Below are positions 28,795-38,230 of a stretch of 64,000 nucleotides of DNA, piece by piece. The notes under the pieces were generated by a model, which made no database searches, was not told the DNA's origin, and worked only from the letters and a program-made list of their open reading frames with translations. The stretch is from Janthinobacterium lividum. GTDB lineage: Bacteria > Pseudomonadota > Gammaproteobacteria > Burkholderiales > Burkholderiaceae_D. A program made the translations under genes and the position numbers. The stretch is taken from NCBI RefSeq assembly GCF_034424625.1, contig NZ_CP139976.1:124001-188000 (forward strand), given 5' to 3'. Position 1 is the first letter of the stretch. Each line of letters starts with the position of its first letter.

Positions 28795-30256
28795 AGCGTG
28801 GCAGCAGGGATGCGCCCATCAGGAACTCATCGACGGCGCGCGCGCACTGGCGCCCTTCGCGGATGGCCCAGACCACCAGCGACTGGCCACGGCGCATGTC
28901 GCCTGCCGCAAACACCTTGGCCACCGACGTCTGGTAGCAGCCGGCGCCATCCGTTGTCGCCTTGACATTGCCGCGCGCATCCGTATCGACGCCGAACGCT
29001 TCCAGCACTTGTTGCACAGGGGAAACAAATCCCATGGCCAGGAAGACCAGGTCCGCCTTCATCTCGAATTCCGAGTTCGGCACTTCGCTCATCTTGCCGT
29101 CTTTCCACTCGACGCGGCAGGCGATCAGCTTTTCCACCTTGCCGCCCTTGCCTTCGAAACGCTTGGTGGCCACGGCCCAGTCGCGCTCGCAGCCTTCCTC
29201 GTGCGAGGACGAGGTGCGCAGCTTGGTCGGCCAGTAAGGCCAGACCAGCGGCTTGTTTTCCTGTTCCGGCGGCTGCGGCATCAGTTCGAACTGGGCCACC
29301 GAGGCGGCGCCATGGCGGTTCGAGGTGCCGACGCAGTCGGAACCCGTGTCGCCGCCGCCGATCACCACCACATGCTTGCCCGTCGCCTTGATCTGGTCCT
29401 TGAGCTTGTCGCCCGCGTTGACCTTGTTTTGCAACGGCAGGAAATCCATGGCGAAATGCACGCCTTTCAGCTCGCGGCCCGGCACGGGCAAGTCGCGCGG
29501 CTGCTCGGCGCCGCCGGCCATGATGACGGCGTCGAATTCTTTTTCCAGGTCTTCCGGGAAAATGGTTTCCTTGGCCCAGTTGTTGACGTGGGCCGGGAAA
29601 TCCTTGCCCACCAGCACGCTAGTGCGGAAGACCACGCCTTCGGCTTCCATCTGTTTCACGCGCAGGTCGATGTGCGATTTTTCCATCTTGAAGTCGGGGA
29701 TGCCGTAACGCAGCAAGCCACCGACCCGGTCGCTCTTTTCAAACACGGTGACGGCATGGCCGGCGCGCGCCAGCTGCTGCGCCGCCGCCAGGCCCGCGGG
29801 GCCGGAACCGACGATGGCCACTTTCTTGCCGGTGCTGAATCCCGCCGGCTGCGGCGTGACCCAGCCGTGTTCCCAGCCCATGTCGATGATTTTATGTTCG
29901 ATGGACTTGATGCCGACCGGATCTTCGTGGATGCCCAGGGTGCATGCCGATTCGCACGGCGCCGGGCAGATGCGGCCCGTAAATTCCGGGAAGTTATTCG
30001 TCGAATGCAAGATGTCCAGCGCTTCGCGGTAGGCGCCGCGGTACACCAGGTCATTCCAGTCAGGAATGATGTTATTCACGGGGCAACCCGTGGTGCAGAA
30101 GGGAATGCCGCAATCCATGCAGCGCGCGCCTTGCACGGTCGCTTGCGCGTCCGACAGGTGCAGCACGAATTCCTTGTAGTTCTTCAGACGCGCGGCAGGC
30201 TCCAGATAGTGTTCGTCCTGGCGCTTGAATTCCATGAAGCCGGTAATTTTACCCAC
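28793..30256 (-). CDS. gltD: Glutamate synthase small subunit
   Basis: 487 residues. The N-terminal Fe-S region has [19 protein letters not shown], followed by NAD(P)H/FAD dinucleotide folds ([21 protein letters not shown] and [14 protein letters not shown]). GltD takes electrons from NADPH and passes them to GltB. It starts 79 bp after gltB and is followed by tandem hairpins. Confidence 0.98.
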   Translation of the reverse strand: MGKITGFMEFKRQDEHYLEPAARLKNYKEFVLHLSDAQATVQGARCMDCGIPFCTTGCPVNNIIPDWNDLVYRGAYREALDILHSTNNFPEFTGRICPAPCESACTLGIHEDPVGIKSIEHKIIDMGWEHGWVTPQPAGFSTGKKVAIVGSGPAGLAAAQQLARAGHAVTVFEKSDRVGGLLRYGIPDFKMEKSHIDLRVKQMEAEGVVFRTSVLVGKDFPAHVNNWAKETIFPEDLEKEFDAVIMAGGAEQPRDLPVPGRELKGVHFAMDFLPLQNKVNAGDKLKDQIKATGKHVVVIGGGDTGSDCVGTSNRHGAASVAQFELMPQPPEQENKPLVWPYWPTKLRTSSSHEEGCERDWAVATKRFEGKGGKVEKLIACRVEWKDGKMSEVPNSEFEMKADLVFLAMGFVSPVQQVLEAFGVDTDARGNVKATTDGAGCYQTSVAKVFAAGDMRRGQSLVVWAIREGRQCARAVDEFLMGASLLPR

Positions 30257-30335
30257 GATGTTTCCTTTGTATTTGCTGGCTGGGAGCGGCTTGGCCGCTC
30301 CCTGTCATTGCTCTATGCGATTGATCTTGGCTGGC

Positions 30336-33300
30336 TCAGGCGGCGACGGCTTGGACTTCCATGGCGGCATCGGCAGCCATCTCAATCAGCGCGCGCTTGT
30401 ATTCGTTCGGGAAGACCTTCACGAACTTGCCGCGCGCCGCGGCCCAGTCGTCCAGCAGGACACGGGCGCGGGTGCTGCCCGTGTGCTTGAAGTGACGCTC
30501 GATCAGGCGCTTGAGGATGACCTCGTCGGCTTCCGGCACGCCGTCGCGGTGCTGCGTATGCCAGGCATCGCGGTCGAGGTGCTGTTCCACTGCGGACACG
30601 ACCTTGTCCAGGCTGACCATGGCCGTGTTGCACTTGCTGGCAAAGTCGCCGGCCGGGTCATACACATAGGCGATGCCGCCCGACATGCCGGCCGCGAAGT
30701 TGCGTCCCGTGTTGCCCAGGACCACCACCGTGCCGCCCGTCATGTATTCGCAGCCATGGTCGCCCAGGCCCTCGACCACCGTGGTGGCGCCCGAGTTGCG
30801 CACGGCAAAGCGTTCGCCCGCCACGCCATTGAAGAAGGCTTCGCCGGCGATGGCGCCATACAGCACCGTGTTGCCGATGATGATGTTATCCACGGCCCAG
30901 CCACGGAATTCCGTATTCGGCCGCACGATGATGCGTCCGCCCGACAGGCCCTTGCCCACGTAATCGTTGCCTTCACCCACCAGGTCGATCGTGATGCCGT
31001 GCGCCAGGAAGGCGCAGGCCGACTGACCCGCCGTGCCTTGCAGCTGGATGTGGATGGTGTCGTCCGGCAAGCCGGCATGGCCGTATTTCTTCGCCACTTC
31101 GCCGGACAGCATGGTGCCCACCGTGCGGTTCAGGTTGCGCACGGGCGAGATGAAGGAAACGCGCTCGCCCTTTTCCAGCGCCGCGCGCGCTTGCGCGATC
31201 AGCTTGTGGTCCAGCGCCTTTTCCAGCGCATGGTCCTGGAATTCTACGTGGCGACAGGCTTGGCCATCCGGCGTTTCCGGCTTGTAGAAGATGGCCGAGA
31301 AGTCCAGACCCTGCGCCTTCCAGTGCGAAATCGCCTTCGACTTGTCCAGCAAGTCCACGCGGCCGATCAGTTCGTCATACGTGCGGATGCCCAGCTGCGC
31401 CATCAATTGACGGGCTTCTTCGGCCACGAAGAAGAAGTAATTGACGACATACTCGGGTTTACCCGAGAACTTGGCGCGCAGCACCGGATCTTGCGTGGCC
31501 ACACCTACCGGGCAGGTATTCAAGTGGCATTTGCGCATCATGATGCAGCCTTCGACCACCAGCGGCGCCGTGGCGAAGCCGATTTCGTCGGCGCCCAGCA
31601 GGGCGGCGATGACCACGTCGCGGCCCGTCTTCATCTGGCCATCGGCTTGCACGCGGATGCGGCTGCGCAAGCCGTTCAGTACCAGCGTTTGTTGCGTTTC
31701 GGCCAGACCCAACTCCCACGGCGTGCCCGCATGCTTGACGGACGACAATGGCGAAGCGCCCGTGCCGCCGTCGTGGCCGGCGACCACCACGTGGTCGGCT
31801 TTCGCCTTGGTCACGCCGGCAGCCACCGTGCCGATGCCCACTTCCGACACCAGCTTCACGGAAATCGAGGCACGCGGGTTGGCATTCTTCAAGTCATGGA
31901 TCAGCTGCGCCAGATCTTCGATCGAATAGATGTCGTGGTGCGGCGGCGGCGAAATCAGGCCCACGCCCGGCACGGAAAAGCGCAGGCTGGCGATGTATTC
32001 CGACACTTTATGACCCGGCAACTGGCCGCCTTCGCCCGGTTTTGCGCCCTGCGCCATCTTGATCTGGATCTGGTCGGCCGAATTCAGGTAGGCGGCCGTG
32101 ACGCCGAAACGTCCGGACGCCACCTGCTTGATGCGCGAACGCATGGAATCGCCTTCCTGCAGCGGAATGTCGACGACGATCTGCTCGGCGCCCACGACGG
32201 AAGCCATGGTGTCGCCCTGGCGGATCGGGATGCCCTTCAATTCCTGCGTGTAGCGGTTCGGATCTTCGCCGCCTTCGCCCGTGTTCGACTTGCCGCCGAT
32301 GCGGTTCATGGCCACGGCCAGCGTCGCGTGCGCTTCCGTGCTGATCGAGCCGAGCGACATGGCGCCCGTGGCAAAGCGCTTGACGATTTCCTTGGCCGGT
32401 TCCACTTCATCGAGCGGGATGGCCTTGGTCGGGTCGAGCTTGAACTCGAACAGGCCGCGCAGGGTCAGGTGGCGACGGCTCTGGTCGTTGATGATCTGCG
32501 CGTACTCTTTATAGCTGGAGAAATTGTTGCTGCGCGTCGAGTGCTGCAGCTTGGCAATCGCATCCGGCGTCCACATGTGGTCTTCGCCGCGCACGCGGAA
32601 GGCGTATTCGCCGCCCGCGTCGAGCTTGTCCACCAGCACGGGATCGTTGCCGAAGGCCAGCGCGTGCAGGCGCAGCGCTTCTTCCGCCACTTCAAACACG
32701 CCGATGCCTTCCACGTTCGACGCCGTGCCCTTGAAGTATTTGTCCACCAGCGATTTGTTAAGGCCGATGGCTTCGAAGATTTGCGCGCCGCAGTACGACA
32801 TATACGTGGAAATGCCCATCTTCGACATGACCTTCATCAAGCCTTTGCCGACAGCCTTGGTGTAGTTGTAGATGGCCTTGTCACCCGACAAGTCGCCTGG
32901 CAAGCCATGCGCCATCTCGACCAGGGTTTCCATGGCCAGATATGGGTGGACGGCTTCCGCGCCGTAGCCGGCCAGCAAGGCGAAGTGGTGCGTTTCGCGG
33001 GCCGAGCCCGTTTCCACGACGAGGCCGGTGGAGGCGCGCAAGCCCTTGCTCACCAGATGCTGATGCACGGTGGAGGTGGCCAGCAGCGCGGGGATCGCCA
33101 CCTGGTCGGCGCAAATGGCGCGGTCCGAGACGATCAGGATGTTGTGGCCCGACTTGACGGCGTCGACGGCTTCCGCGCACAGCGAGGCCAGGCACGCTTC
33201 CACGCCTTCCTTGCCCCAGGCCAGCGGGTAGCAGATGTCCAGTTCGTACGACTTGAACTTGCCGCCCGTGTGGGCGCTGATGTTGCGCAAACGGGCCATG

Positions 33301-35036
33301 TCGTCAAAGCCCAGCACGGGCTGCGCCACTTCCAGACGCATCGGCGGGTTGACGTTATTCGTATCGAGCAAGTTCGGTTTCGGGCCGATGAAGGACACGA
33401 GCGACATCACCATCGCTTCGCGGATCGGGTCGATCGGCGGATTCGTCACTTGCGCGAACAGTTGCTTGAAGTAGTTATACAGCGGTTTGAGCTTGTTCGA
33501 CATGACGGCCAGCGGCGAGTCATTGCCCATCGAGCCCGTCGCTTCTTCGCCGGCCACGGCCATAGGCGCCATGAGGAACTTCAAGTCTTCCTGTGTATAG
33601 CCGAACGCCTGCTGGCGGTCGAGCAACGATGGCTGCTCTTTTTCGCCTTGCGCGCGGTCCAGCTTGGCTTGTCCTTCGGCCAGCTTGATCTCGTCGAGCT
33701 TGATGCGCACCGAGTTGATCCACGCTTTATATGGCTTGGCGTTGGCGTAGGTGTTTTTGAGTTCCTGGTCGTCGATGATGCGGCCCGCTTCCAGGTCGAT
33801 CAGGAACATCTTGCCAGGCTGCAAGCGCCATTTCTGGATGATCTTCGACTCGGGAATCGGCAGCACGCCCGATTCCGACGCCATCACCACCAGGTCGTCG
33901 TCCGTGACGATGTAGCGCGCGGGACGCAAGCCGTTGCGGTCCAAGGTGCCGCCGATGTGGCGGCCATCCGTGAACGCCATGGCGGCGGGGCCGTCCCACG
34001 GTTCCATCATGGCCGCGTGGTATTCATAGAAGGCGCGGCGGTTGTCGTCCATCGTCGTGTGGTTTTCCCACGCTTCCGGAATCATCATCATCATCGCCTG
34101 GGCGATCGGGTAGCCGGCCATCAACAGCAGTTCCAGCGCATTGTCGAAGCACGCCGTGTCGGACTGGCCTTCATAGATCAGGGGGAACAGTTTTTGCAGG
34201 TCGTCGCCCAGCACGGCCGACTTCATCACGCCTTCGCGCGCGCGCATCCAGTTGAAGTTGCCTTTGACGGTGTTGATCTCGCCGTTATGCGCGATCAGAC
34301 GGTACGGGTGGGCCAGCGGCCATTCCGGGAAAGTATTCGTCGAGAAACGCTGGTGCACGAGGGCCAGGGCCGAGATGCAGCGCGCATCCTGCAAGTCCTT
34401 GTAGTAGACGCCCACCTGGTCGGCCAGCAGCAAGCCCTTATAGACAATGGTGCGCGCCGACATTGACGGCACGAAGAATTCCTTGCCGTGCAGCAGTTTC
34501 AAGGCCTGGATGGCGTGGCCCGACGATTTGCGGATCACATACAGTTTGCGCTCGAGCGCGTCGGTGACCATGATGTCCGGGCCGCGGCCGATGAAAATCT
34601 GGCGGATGACCGGTTCCTTGGCGCGCACGGTGGGCGACATCGGCATGTCCGTATCGATGGGCACGTTGCGCCAGCCCAGCACGACTTGTCCCTCGATGCG
34701 CACAGCGCGTTCGATTTCCTGTTCGCACGCGATGCGCGACGCATGTTCCTTCGGCAAGAAGACCATGCCCACGCCGTATTCACCAGGCGGCGGCAATTCC
34801 ACGCCCTGCTTGGCCATTTCTTCGCGGTAGTACTGGTCAGGAATCTGGATCAGGATGCCGGCGCCATCGCCCATCAGCGCATCGGCGCCCACGGCGCCCC
34901 GGTGATCGAGGTTTTTCAGAATCAGCAAACCCTGTTCGACGATCGAATGGGTCTTGTTGCCCTTGATATGGGCGACGAAACCGACGCCGCAGGCATCGTG
35001 TTCATTGGCTGGGTCGTACAGGCCTTGCGCTTTCAT
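30336..35036 (-). CDS. gltB: Glutamate synthase large subunit
   Basis: 1566 residues. After a 15-residue propeptide, Cys16 in EHDACGVGF is the glutaminase nucleophile. The FMN-binding synthase domain and the [3Fe-4S] site [16 protein letters not shown] (about 1165-1180) are intact, and the C-terminal GXGXG beta-helix region closes the protein. It makes glutamate from glutamine and 2-oxoglutarate. CGGAG precedes the ATG. The upstream region carries a candidate promoter next to the transposase element. Confidence 0.98.
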   Translation of the reverse strand: MKAQGLYDPANEHDACGVGFVAHIKGNKTHSIVEQGLLILKNLDHRGAVGADALMGDGAGILIQIPDQYYREEMAKQGVELPPPGEYGVGMVFLPKEHASRIACEQEIERAVRIEGQVVLGWRNVPIDTDMPMSPTVRAKEPVIRQIFIGRGPDIMVTDALERKLYVIRKSSGHAIQALKLLHGKEFFVPSMSARTIVYKGLLLADQVGVYYKDLQDARCISALALVHQRFSTNTFPEWPLAHPYRLIAHNGEINTVKGNFNWMRAREGVMKSAVLGDDLQKLFPLIYEGQSDTACFDNALELLLMAGYPIAQAMMMMIPEAWENHTTMDDNRRAFYEYHAAMMEPWDGPAAMAFTDGRHIGGTLDRNGLRPARYIVTDDDLVVMASESGVLPIPESKIIQKWRLQPGKMFLIDLEAGRIIDDQELKNTYANAKPYKAWINSVRIKLDEIKLAEGQAKLDRAQGEKEQPSLLDRQQAFGYTQEDLKFLMAPMAVAGEEATGSMGNDSPLAVMSNKLKPLYNYFKQLFAQVTNPPIDPIREAMVMSLVSFIGPKPNLLDTNNVNPPMRLEVAQPVLGFDDMARLRNISAHTGGKFKSYELDICYPLAWGKEGVEACLASLCAEAVDAVKSGHNILIVSDRAICADQVAIPALLATSTVHQHLVSKGLRASTGLVVETGSARETHHFALLAGYGAEAVHPYLAMETLVEMAHGLPGDLSGDKAIYNYTKAVGKGLMKVMSKMGISTYMSYCGAQIFEAIGLNKSLVDKYFKGTASNVEGIGVFEVAEEALRLHALAFGNDPVLVDKLDAGGEYAFRVRGEDHMWTPDAIAKLQHSTRSNNFSSYKEYAQIINDQSRRHLTLRGLFEFKLDPTKAIPLDEVEPAKEIVKRFATGAMSLGSISTEAHATLAVAMNRIGGKSNTGEGGEDPNRYTQELKGIPIRQGDTMASVVGAEQIVVDIPLQEGDSMRSRIKQVASGRFGVTAAYLNSADQIQIKMAQGAKPGEGGQLPGHKVSEYIASLRFSVPGVGLISPPPHHDIYSIEDLAQLIHDLKNANPRASISVKLVSEVGIGTVAAGVTKAKADHVVVAGHDGGTGASPLSSVKHAGTPWELGLAETQQTLVLNGLRSRIRVQADGQMKTGRDVVIAALLGADEIGFATAPLVVEGCIMMRKCHLNTCPVGVATQDPVLRAKFSGKPEYVVNYFFFVAEEARQLMAQLGIRTYDELIGRVDLLDKSKAISHWKAQGLDFSAIFYKPETPDGQACRHVEFQDHALEKALDHKLIAQARAALEKGERVSFISPVRNLNRTVGTMLSGEVAKKYGHAGLPDDTIHIQLQGTAGQSACAFLAHGITIDLVGEGNDYVGKGLSGGRIIVRPNTEFRGWAVDNIIIGNTVLYGAIAGEAFFNGVAGERFAVRNSGATTVVEGLGDHGCEYMTGGTVVVLGNTGRNFAAGMSGGIAYVYDPAGDFASKCNTAMVSLDKVVSAVEQHLDRDAWHTQHRDGVPEADEVILKRLIERHFKHTGSTRARVLLDDWAAARGKFVKVFPNEYKRALIEMAADAAMEVQAVAA

Positions 35037-35070
35037 GGGCTTCTCCGCTGCATATGACTATCGAAAAACT

Positions 35071-35099
35071 AGAGTAGTGCAACGCAACAAAAAACTCAA
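35071..35099 (-). promoter_or_regulatory. Candidate gltB promoter
   Basis: On the minus strand TTGAGT (35099-35094) and TACTCT (35076-35071) are separated by exactly 17 bp, 35 bp before the gltB start. Both hexamers deviate from consensus, so this is tentative. The transposase element ends 12 bp upstream of it. Confidence 0.35.
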
Positions 35100-35110
35100 C
35101 TACAATAATT

Positions 35111-35170
35111 AGGGTCGGAGTCGAATTAAATTCGATTCCGTCGCTCTAAAAATTTAATAGGGACATAGTC
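35111..35170. repeat. Left motif pair flanking the REP-associated transposase
   Basis: AGGGTCGGAGTCG (35111-35123) and AGGGACATAGTC (35159-35170) are near-copies of each other and of the two motifs at 35998-36051 in inverted orientation. The stretch between them is AT-rich. Confidence 0.75.
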
Positions 35171-35230
35171 AAAGCAATTTCAATAAAACGTGAGAAAGAA
35201 ACCATTTTTTGTTTTAAATGCGAATGCTTT

Positions 35231-35938
35231 TCAATTGGTGTCCGCTTCGGCCACGATTTTGCGGGGACGGCCCCGCTTGGCCGGCAGCACTTGCCGCTGC
35301 ATTTTGTGCTCCAGCGCCTGCTTGAAAGCGTCGGCACCCAGCGGCCAGCCCTTCAATACAGCCTCTTCCACCACTTTCACCTGGCTGCGGCCCAGGCCTT
35401 GCTCGAACAGGCGCAGATAGGCCGCCTCGCGGTCGAACGGCGTATTGCCCAGCGCCCAGTACAGCGCATGGTCGGTGATGACGGGATCGGGACGCACGCC
35501 CGCATGGTGGGCATAGCTGGACCAGCTATAGTCCAGCGCCTGGCCCGCCAAACCCGTTTGCACGGGTACGCATTCCAGGTAGCGGCAGCAAGTGAGGAAG
35601 AAATTGTCGGGATCGATGACGGAAGTTTTGTAGCGTCCCTGCCACAGTGCCCCCTCGCGGCCGTATTTCTGGTTGAAATACGGGACGTAATAGCGTCCCA
35701 GCCACTGCATCAGCTGCCCCAGACCCGTCGCATCGCTGGGCGTGGCCAGCAAATGTAGCTGATCAGGCAATAAAACGTAGGCATGGATGGCCACCTTGAA
35801 CATTTTTGCCCCGGTTTTCAGCCAGGAAAGGAATTGCGCGTAATCGGCCGCATCCTGGAACACGGGCTGGCGGTTGCTGCCGCGCTGGATCACGTAATGG
35901 GGCAGTGCTGGAATGATGAGGCGGGGCAAGCGGGCCAT
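35231..35938 (-). CDS. REP-associated tyrosine transposase (Y1/IS200-like)
   Basis: 235 residues of the TnpA-REP family: N-terminal MARLPRLIIPALPHYVIQRG, then AIHAYVLLPDQLHLLATP, GREGALWQGRYKTSVID and the catalytic-tyrosine segment CRYLECVPVQTGL. The HUH motif usually reads NHVHLL; here it reads DQLHLL, so one metal-binding histidine is replaced by glutamine. The C-terminal tail is basic and ends in an AT-hook-like KRGRPRK. The gene is bracketed by inverted motif pairs. Such genes move short REP sequences rather than themselves; activity of this variant is uncertain. Confidence 0.9.
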   Translation of the reverse strand: MARLPRLIIPALPHYVIQRGSNRQPVFQDAADYAQFLSWLKTGAKMFKVAIHAYVLLPDQLHLLATPSDATGLGQLMQWLGRYYVPYFNQKYGREGALWQGRYKTSVIDPDNFFLTCCRYLECVPVQTGLAGQALDYSWSSYAHHAGVRPDPVITDHALYWALGNTPFDREAAYLRLFEQGLGRSQVKVVEEAVLKGWPLGADAFKQALEHKMQRQVLPAKRGRPRKIVAEADTN

Positions 35939-35997
35939 GGCAGAATCGGCAAAAGAAGGCTAAGGCCTTGATTTTACACAGTATGCGTGCCGGACGC

Positions 35998-36051
35998 GAC
36001 TCTGACCCTGTTTTATTTGAAATGCTGGAAAAGGCGGCTGACTCTGTCCCT
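35998..36051. repeat. Right motif pair flanking the REP-associated transposase
   Basis: GACTCTGACCCT (35998-36009) and GACTCTGTCCCT (36040-36051) are reverse complements, with one change each, of the left-side motifs AGGGTCGGAGTC and AGGGACATAGTC. The motif order is mirrored, so the element is an inverted-repeat unit of about 940 bp. Confidence 0.75.
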
Positions 36052-36070
36052 TAATTTTGCGACGCGACGT

Positions 36071-36217
36071 TCATGCGCCTTCGCAAACAGCCTGTGGGTA
36101 ATTCCAGCGGCCGCCCTTGTCGAGGCAGCTGTCGATTTTCCATTCCTGACGTAGCCACAGAGCAGCACAGGACAAGCCAACGATCAACAGCAGCCCAAGC
36201 GGAACACGCCATTTCAT
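36071..36217 (-). CDS. Small single-pass membrane protein (48 residues)
   Basis: Found by reading the minus strand. It starts at the ATG at 36217 (MKWRVPLGLLLIVGLSC) and ends at TGA 36073-36071. One N-terminal hydrophobic helix is followed by a short polar tail with a Cys-Leu-Asp-Lys-Gly-Gly-Arg-Trp-Asn pattern and a second cysteine near the end, a pattern I recognise from short uncharacterised proteobacterial proteins. CAGAGG precedes the ATG. It begins 18 bp after the response regulator stop, so it is probably co-transcribed with it. Function unknown. Confidence 0.72.
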   Translation of the reverse strand: MKWRVPLGLLLIVGLSCAALWLRQEWKIDSCLDKGGRWNYPQAVCEGA

Positions 36218-36235
36218 CCGGACCGCCTCTGCTGG

Positions 36236-36916
36236 TCAGGACAAATTGAAACTGGCCGACAAGCTGTAACCTTCGCCATACGCGCTGCGCAGCGGCAAGT
36301 CCTGGCCCAGGCCCGTCTTGGCTTTCTTGCGCAGGCGGTACACGAGCATGTCGACGCGGCGGCCCGCATCGGGATCTTCGCCGCCCATGCCGGCCACGAT
36401 GACGTCGCGCGGCACGGGGCGGGTATTGATGGTGAGCAAGTGCAGGAAGTTGAATTCTTTTTCCGTCAGGGCGATGACTGAACCCATCAGCTCAAGTTGG
36501 CGCGCGCTTACCTTCAAGGTCCACTTGCCCGGCTCGGGCACGGGATCTTGCGGGCCGACGCGGCGGTCGAGCGCTTCGATGTGGGCGGCCAGTTCGGGGA
36601 ATTTGATCGGCTTGGTCAGATAGTGGTCGGCGCCCAGGCGCAAGCCCAGGATGCGGCTGTCGAAAGCGACACGCCCCGTCAGGACCAGCACGCCAATTTG
36701 CGGATACAGCTGGCGCATGCGGGGAATGACGTTGAAGCCGTCCTCATCGGGCAAGCCCAGGTCCAGTACCACCACGCCAACATTACCATGGCTCAACGCC
36801 GTCCACATCCCGCCAGCGGAGCTGGTGATATGAACTTCGTGTTCGAGCTCAACGAGAAACTCCGCCATATCTTCGGCGTAGTCCAGATTGTCTTCGACGA
36901 TCAGTATTTTCGTCAT
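36236..36916 (-). CDS. OmpR/PhoB-type response regulator
   Basis: 226 residues. The receiver domain has acidic pocket residues at 8-9, the phospho-acceptor Asp52 in VVVLDLGLPDEDG and Lys102 in TKP. The C-terminal winged-helix DNA-binding domain (about 130-222) contains LTEKEFNFLHLL and RRVDMLVYRLRKK. Its kinase is encoded just upstream at 37054. Target genes are unknown. Confidence 0.94.
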   Translation of the reverse strand: MTKILIVEDNLDYAEDMAEFLVELEHEVHITSSAGGMWTALSHGNVGVVVLDLGLPDEDGFNVIPRMRQLYPQIGVLVLTGRVAFDSRILGLRLGADHYLTKPIKFPELAAHIEALDRRVGPQDPVPEPGKWTLKVSARQLELMGSVIALTEKEFNFLHLLTINTRPVPRDVIVAGMGGEDPDAGRRVDMLVYRLRKKAKTGLGQDLPLRSAYGEGYSLSASFNLS

Positions 36917-37011
36917 TGCAACGCCATTCTTCCGTTAGTGAGCTACCGTGGGCAAACCATGCCATTCACTTCTACACCATGATGGACGGCACAATAGGTT
37001 TACGTCAAGGA

Positions 37012-37040
37012 ATTATCACGGTTGCCTTCAGCGGAAGCAA
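37012..37040 (-). promoter_or_regulatory. Candidate promoter for the response regulator gene
   Basis: TTGCTT (37040-37035) and GATAAT (37017-37012) on the minus strand are 17 bp apart in the 137-bp gap between the kinase and regulator genes. This would allow the regulator to be expressed apart from the kinase. Tentative. Confidence 0.35.
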
Positions 37041-37053
37041 GGCTTTTCCTTGT

Positions 37054-38181
37054 CTAGACAGGAAGCGGCAGCCAAATGCGGAAAAGTGCCCCGCCTTCGG
37101 GCAGATTATGCCCCTGCAAACTCCCGCCATGCACGTCCACCACGGCGCGCGCCATGTACAGGCCCAGCCCCGCACCCGGATGCGTGGCATAGGTTCCACG
37201 GCTTCCTTTTTCGAATAACTGCGCCAGTTCGTCTTCCCGCAAGCCGGGCCCCGCATCGCGCACGCACAGGGCCACGCCGCCCTCGGGCACCAGCTTGGCC
37301 GACACGGTGATGACGCTGCCAGGCGGGCTGAACTTGACGGCGTTGTCGAGCAGGATTTTCAGGCACAGGGCCATGCCGGGCACGTCGCAGCGCAGCCTGG
37401 CTGGCAAGTCCTCGTCCAGTTCCAGCTGCACGCGGTGGCTGGCCGGCACGGTGGCGGCCGCCTGCTGCAGCAGGGCAAGCGGCGCGATGCCGTCGGCGGC
37501 CCGCTCGCGGCCGATGGCCGCCATGCGTTCGGGTGACAAATAATCGTCAATCATGGACAACAAACGGTCGACGGCCGTCGGGATTTTCACGTAGCGCTTG
37601 CGCGTGGCGTCGTCGGCGTCTGGCGATGTCGAGACGAGGCGCTGGATGGCGCCGTCAATTGTGGCCAGCGGCGTGCGGAATTCGTGCGACAGCATCGAGG
37701 CAAAGCGCTTCTGCTCCTTTTCCCGCTCGGCTTCCTGCGCCTGGACGGCGCTGACGTCGCGCACCGTGCCCGCCAAGGTCACGCCCCGCCCTGCCGCCGC
37801 AGGCACGATGGTGGAATGGATTTCCAGGGCCAGCTGGTGGCCGTCGGCATGCGGCAATTCCACTTCGCGCAACAGGGTCAAACGGCTGGTATCGCCATCG
37901 CGCCAGCGCTGCAGCCGGGCCGGCACGTCCGCCGCCAGCTGCGCCGCGTGCGCGCGCAAGGCAGGCAAGTCGTGGCCCGTCAGGCGTTGCGCGGCGGGGC
38001 TGATATAGATCAATTCGAGTGTGGCGGCGTCGAGCAGGAAGGCCGTGTCGCGCCCGTGCTCGGCCAGCAGGCGGAACTGCGCTTCGCCTGCCCGCGCGCG
38101 CAGCAGGGCGCGGCGCAACTGGACGAAGCGCAGCGCCATGAGGATGACGCCGGCAAGCAGCAGAAGGAGAAAGGGCAGCAT
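37054..38181 (-). CDS. PAS-domain sensor histidine kinase
   Basis: 375 residues. A single N-terminal membrane helix (about 3-20) is followed by a PAS domain (about 33-145), the dimerisation/phosphoacceptor helix with His166 in SHEFRTPLATI, and an ATPase domain with the N box LLDNAVKFSPPG, G1 VRDAGPGL and G2 GAGLGLYMARAV. There is no periplasmic sensor region, so the signal is probably sensed in the cytoplasm or membrane through the PAS domain. It precedes its likely partner regulator. Confidence 0.93.
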   Translation of the reverse strand: MLPFLLLLLAGVILMALRFVQLRRALLRARAGEAQFRLLAEHGRDTAFLLDAATLELIYISPAAQRLTGHDLPALRAHAAQLAADVPARLQRWRDGDTSRLTLLREVELPHADGHQLALEIHSTIVPAAAGRGVTLAGTVRDVSAVQAQEAEREKEQKRFASMLSHEFRTPLATIDGAIQRLVSTSPDADDATRKRYVKIPTAVDRLLSMIDDYLSPERMAAIGRERAADGIAPLALLQQAAATVPASHRVQLELDEDLPARLRCDVPGMALCLKILLDNAVKFSPPGSVITVSAKLVPEGGVALCVRDAGPGLREDELAQLFEKGSRGTYATHPGAGLGLYMARAVVDVHGGSLQGHNLPEGGALFRIWLPLPV

Positions 38182-38230
38182 GCGTTATACCTGGCAAGAA
38201 AGAATCGCCAAGTATAAGCGTGCGGCAGCG

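Noticed and set aside
28566..28796. Short plus-strand frame between mlaF and gltD
   Set aside because: It covers both gltD hairpins and the mla upstream region, has no ribosome-binding site and no recognisable features.
30225..34466. 1413-codon plus-strand open frame opposite gltB
   Set aside because: gltB is intact on the other strand with catalytic Cys and Fe-S site; the antisense product shows only Arg/His/Ala-rich complement composition.
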